Shown piece by piece: positions 61,902 to 64,000 of a stretch of DNA of 64,000 nucleotides; within the stretch, counting starts at the first letter, position 1; the number at the start of each line of letters is the position of its first letter. Where the stretch lies: NCBI RefSeq assembly GCF_001941625.1, contig NZ_CP016076.1, positions 2,914,001 to 2,978,000 of the forward strand, written 5' to 3'. The notes under the pieces were generated by a model. It was given only the letters and a program-made list of their open reading frames with translations. It had not been told where the DNA came from and made no database searches. The position numbers were made by a program, and so were the translations under genes. This DNA comes from Actinoalloteichus fjordicus. Lineage in GTDB: Bacteria > Actinomycetota > Actinomycetes > Mycobacteriales > Pseudonocardiaceae.

Positions 61902-62768
61902 TCAGCGTCGGCCCACGGCCGCGTACGCGCCGGACTGCTCGGGCAGCGCTTCCACCGGCTCCTGATCCGGCCGCCAGGCGGCGGTGAACACCACGCCGGG
62001 CGACATGATCTCGAAGCCCGCCAGCATGGCGGTGATCTCGTCGCGGCCACGCATGGTGGCCGGGTTGGCGCTCTCCTTGTACTGCTCGGCCAGCGCGGCG
62101 ACCTCCGGGACCCCGTCGGTCGTGCCGTGGGAGAGCACGAGCATGCTGCCCGGCGCCATGACGTCCCGATAGGCCGCGACGAGCCCGGCCGGGTCGTCGG
62201 AGTCGGGGACGAAGTGCAGCAGGGCCACCATCAGGACGGCCACCGGCTGCTCGAAGTCCAGCAGCTTCCGGACCTCGGGATCGGCGAGCAGGACACGCGG
62301 ATCGCGGACGTCGGCCAGGATCGCGGTGGTGAGCGGGTCGTCCTGGAGGAGCTGACGGCTGTGGGCGATCGCGACCGGCTCGTTGTCCGCGTACACGACC
62401 CGAGTGCCAGGGTCGATCTTCCGCGCCACCTCGTGGACGTTGCCGACGGTTGGGATGCCGGAGCCGATGTCCAGGAACTGGCGAATGCCCTGATCGAGGC
62501 AGAACTGCACGGACCGGCGCAGGAAGGAGCGATTGAGCATGGCCACCATGCGTGCTCCGGGGAACCGGGCCAGCGCGCGGTCGGCGAACTCGCGGTCCAC
62601 CTGGAAGTTGGTGCTGCCGCCGAGGACGTAGTCGTAGATCCGCGCAGCGCTGGGCCGCTTGACGTCGACAGCCTCGGGAAGACTGCTCTGCTTGTCCGTC
62701 ACGATGACCTCCACTGCGCCGAATTCGTCGCTCTCGGTGTCGGAGCGACTCGAACGGGTGAGTGACAT
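61902..62768 (-). CDS. DUF574 (Methyltransf_19) SAM-dependent methyltransferase
   Basis: A 288-residue protein of an actinobacteria-specific methyltransferase family often present in many copies. Conserved features are RPSAARIYDYVLGGSTNFQV, the SAM loop QFLDIGSGIPTVGNVHEVA, VVYADNEPVAIAHSR, and the C-terminal FEIMSPGVVFTAAWRPD. The substrate is unknown. ATG 62768 is chosen from frame and divergence from apt, which starts 92 bases away. Confidence 0.91.
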   Translation of the reverse strand: MSLTRSSRSDTESDEFGAVEVIVTDKQSSLPEAVDVKRPSAARIYDYVLGGSTNFQVDREFADRALARFPGARMVAMLNRSFLRRSVQFCLDQGIRQFLDIGSGIPTVGNVHEVARKIDPGTRVVYADNEPVAIAHSRQLLQDDPLTTAILADVRDPRVLLADPEVRKLLDFEQPVAVLMVALLHFVPDSDDPAGLVAAYRDVMAPGSMLVLSHGTTDGVPEVAALAEQYKESANPATMRGRDEITAMLAGFEIMSPGVVFTAAWRPDQEPVEALPEQSGAYAAVGRR

Positions 62769-62860
62769 TACATTGTTCGGGTGAGTGCTTTGCTGGCCGA
62801 TCCGACATCTCGTGGTCGGGTGTCGACCGAGATCGTCCTCGCCTGAGGTAGGTTCGCCGG

Positions 62861-63394
62861 GTGTTGGCCGACCGCATTGCCGCAAGCCTGGTGTCGATCC
62901 CGGACTTCCCCACACCGGGCGTGCTCTTTCGCGACCTGGCCGGGATCTACGCCGATCCGGAGCTGTTCGGCGCGGCGGTGACGGAACTGTCGCGGCGGTT
63001 CGCCGAGCGGTTCGACGCGGTCCTGGCGATCGAGGCGCGCGGCTTCGTGCTGGGCGCCGCCCTGGCGCGGCAGACCGCGCGACCGCTCATCCTGGCGAGG
63101 AAGCCCGGCAGACTCCCCGGCGAGGTGCTGGAGGAGAGCTACTCGCTGGAGTACGGCACCAACTCCCTGCAGATCGGCCGACAGGCCGTCTTCCCCGGTA
63201 CGCGGGTGCTCATCGTCGACGACCTCCTGGCGACCGGCGGCACCTTCGCGGCCGCCGCCCGACTGGTGACGGCGGCAGGCGGGACCGTGGCCGGGATGGC
63301 GACGCTGGTGAGCCTGGCGGGCCTCGGTGCCGACCGGACGCTGGCGGGCCATGAGGTCGCCTCGTTGTGTGGCGTGCCCGCCGCAGGCTTCTGA
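62861..63394 (+). CDS. apt: Adenine phosphoribosyltransferase
   Basis: A 177-residue purine-salvage enzyme making AMP from adenine and PRPP. The N-terminus SIPDFPTPGVLFRDLAGIYA, the base-specific segment AIEARGFVLGAALA and the PRPP-binding loop VLIVDDLLATGGT (residues about 118-130) are diagnostic. GTG 62861 starts the conserved region. In most actinobacteria apt is between secF and relA; here it is flanked by a DUF574 methyltransferase and an SRPBCC protein, so it may be a second, moved copy. Confidence 0.93.
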   Translation: MLADRIAASLVSIPDFPTPGVLFRDLAGIYADPELFGAAVTELSRRFAERFDAVLAIEARGFVLGAALARQTARPLILARKPGRLPGEVLEESYSLEYGTNSLQIGRQAVFPGTRVLIVDDLLATGGTFAAAARLVTAAGGTVAGMATLVSLAGLGADRTLAGHEVASLCGVPAAGF

Positions 63395-63541
63395 CGCGCC
63401 GTCGCGGGCGGGCGCGGCCTCGGCGAATGGTTGCCTGCGGCGAGCCGCCGCCTGGGCACGATCAGCGATCGGCACGACGGGCGCCCGCCGCCTCGTGGAC
63501 TCGTCTCGACCGTGTCGAGGCGGCGTGGAACCGCCCGTCGA

Positions 63542-63979
63542 TCAGATCAAGACGATCTGCTCCATGCGCCGGAGGGTCGCCTGCATCGCCCGGAGGTTAC
63601 GACGCGGGATGCCCGCCAGTTCGTAGGCCTTCGGCCACTTGACCTGAGACCAGTCGAAGGTCTCCACGACCTCGGTGCGCTCCTCGTCCAGGGCTCGGAA
63701 CTCCCAGCGCCACACGTGCAGGCCCATGTGACACCAGCCGATCACCTTGCCCTCCTCGAACTCCACCACCTTGTTCAGGATCTTGTATGACACGCCGAGG
63801 CGCATCGACATGCCGAACCTCGTGCCGAGCTCGAGTCGCTCAGGCGTGCCGTCCTGTGCTGCCCTGACGGTGCTCGACCCGTCGATCAGCGCGTGCTTCG
63901 ACGGGTCCGCCACGATGTTGAACAGGCGATCGGCGGGCGCGGAGATGGTGCGGGTCGCGCTGATCTGACGGTCTTCCAT
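63542..63979 (-). CDS. SRPBCC superfamily protein (polyketide cyclase/dehydrase-like)
   Basis: A 145-residue helix-grip protein with a hydrophobic cavity. ISATRTISAPADRLFNIVAD is the typical first strand and helix of START/polyketide-cyclase domains; the C-terminal helix (RRNLRAMQATLRRMEQIVL) caps the pocket. Small stand-alone members bind lipids or polyketides or are of unknown role. ATG 63979 is the start, with a GGAGGCACG-like sequence reading into it on the minus strand. It converges on apt. Confidence 0.88.
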   Translation of the reverse strand: MEDRQISATRTISAPADRLFNIVADPSKHALIDGSSTVRAAQDGTPERLELGTRFGMSMRLGVSYKILNKVVEFEEGKVIGWCHMGLHVWRWEFRALDEERTEVVETFDWSQVKWPKAYELAGIPRRNLRAMQATLRRMEQIVLI

Positions 63980-64000
63980 CGTGCCTCCAGAGTTGACGTC

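Overview
The window is high-GC (about 70% or more), with GTG starts, 4-bp stop/start overlaps and actinobacterial gene families throughout. The pafA-pafB-pafC-tatA-helY block, a SigC-like sigma factor, DUF397, DUF742, DUF574 and DUF1707 proteins and a PASTA-less Ser/Thr kinase point to an actinomycete, most likely the Pseudonocardiaceae. An Actinoalloteichus-like organism is my guess from gene style; no 16S rRNA is present to confirm it.

Layout. 1-8.7 kb: end of the Pup-proteasome locus (pafA, truncated by the window edge, pafB, pafC), a small membrane protein, tatA, the Ski2/Mtr4-like helicase helY and a secreted-type DUF4333 protein. tatC, usually between tatA and helY, is absent. 8.8-16.4 kb: Eis-like acetyltransferase, 5'-3' exonuclease, M24 peptidase with an Lrp/AsnC regulator, SGNH hydrolase and two methyltransferases. 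Two inverted copies of a ~165-bp repeat flank the SGNH/methyltransferase pair. 16.4-28.5 kb: three-gene ABC exporter operon, FxsA, amidohydrolase, DUF1707 protein, receiver-less winged-helix regulator, secreted GH5-Fn3-CBM2 mannanase, and a sigC-like sigma factor divergent from a zinc-finger membrane protein. 28.9-37 kb: aldo/keto reductase, a frameshifted cyclic-nucleotide-binding pseudogene, an FAD oxidoreductase, a three-repeat degenerate type I-E-like CRISPR relic without cas genes, a CE3-type esterase, an epimerase/DUF2231 pair and an orphan DUF742 protein.

37.2-41.3 kb: a T-A-S energy-coupling-factor (ECF) transporter operon behind a compact cobalamin riboswitch, so it is probably a vitamin B12 importer. 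41.7-51 kb: ATP-grasp protein, two tandem paralogous glycosyltransferases with a 16-bp AT-rich palindrome upstream, a DUF397 protein, small cysteine-rich proteins, and a TetR/YceI divergent pair. 51-64 kb: O-methyltransferase, Ser/Thr kinase, BCCT transporter, a stress and DNA-repair group (separate LigD polymerase and phosphoesterase proteins, CBS protein, large catalase), DUF574 methyltransferase, apt and an SRPBCC protein.

The strongest non-coding findings are the riboswitch, the inverted repeat pair, the CRISPR relic, the single-base frameshift in the cNMP-binding remnant, and several perfect hairpins between convergent genes. I found no tRNA, rRNA, transposase or phage genes. Long antisense ORFs are treated as shadows of the high GC3 genes.
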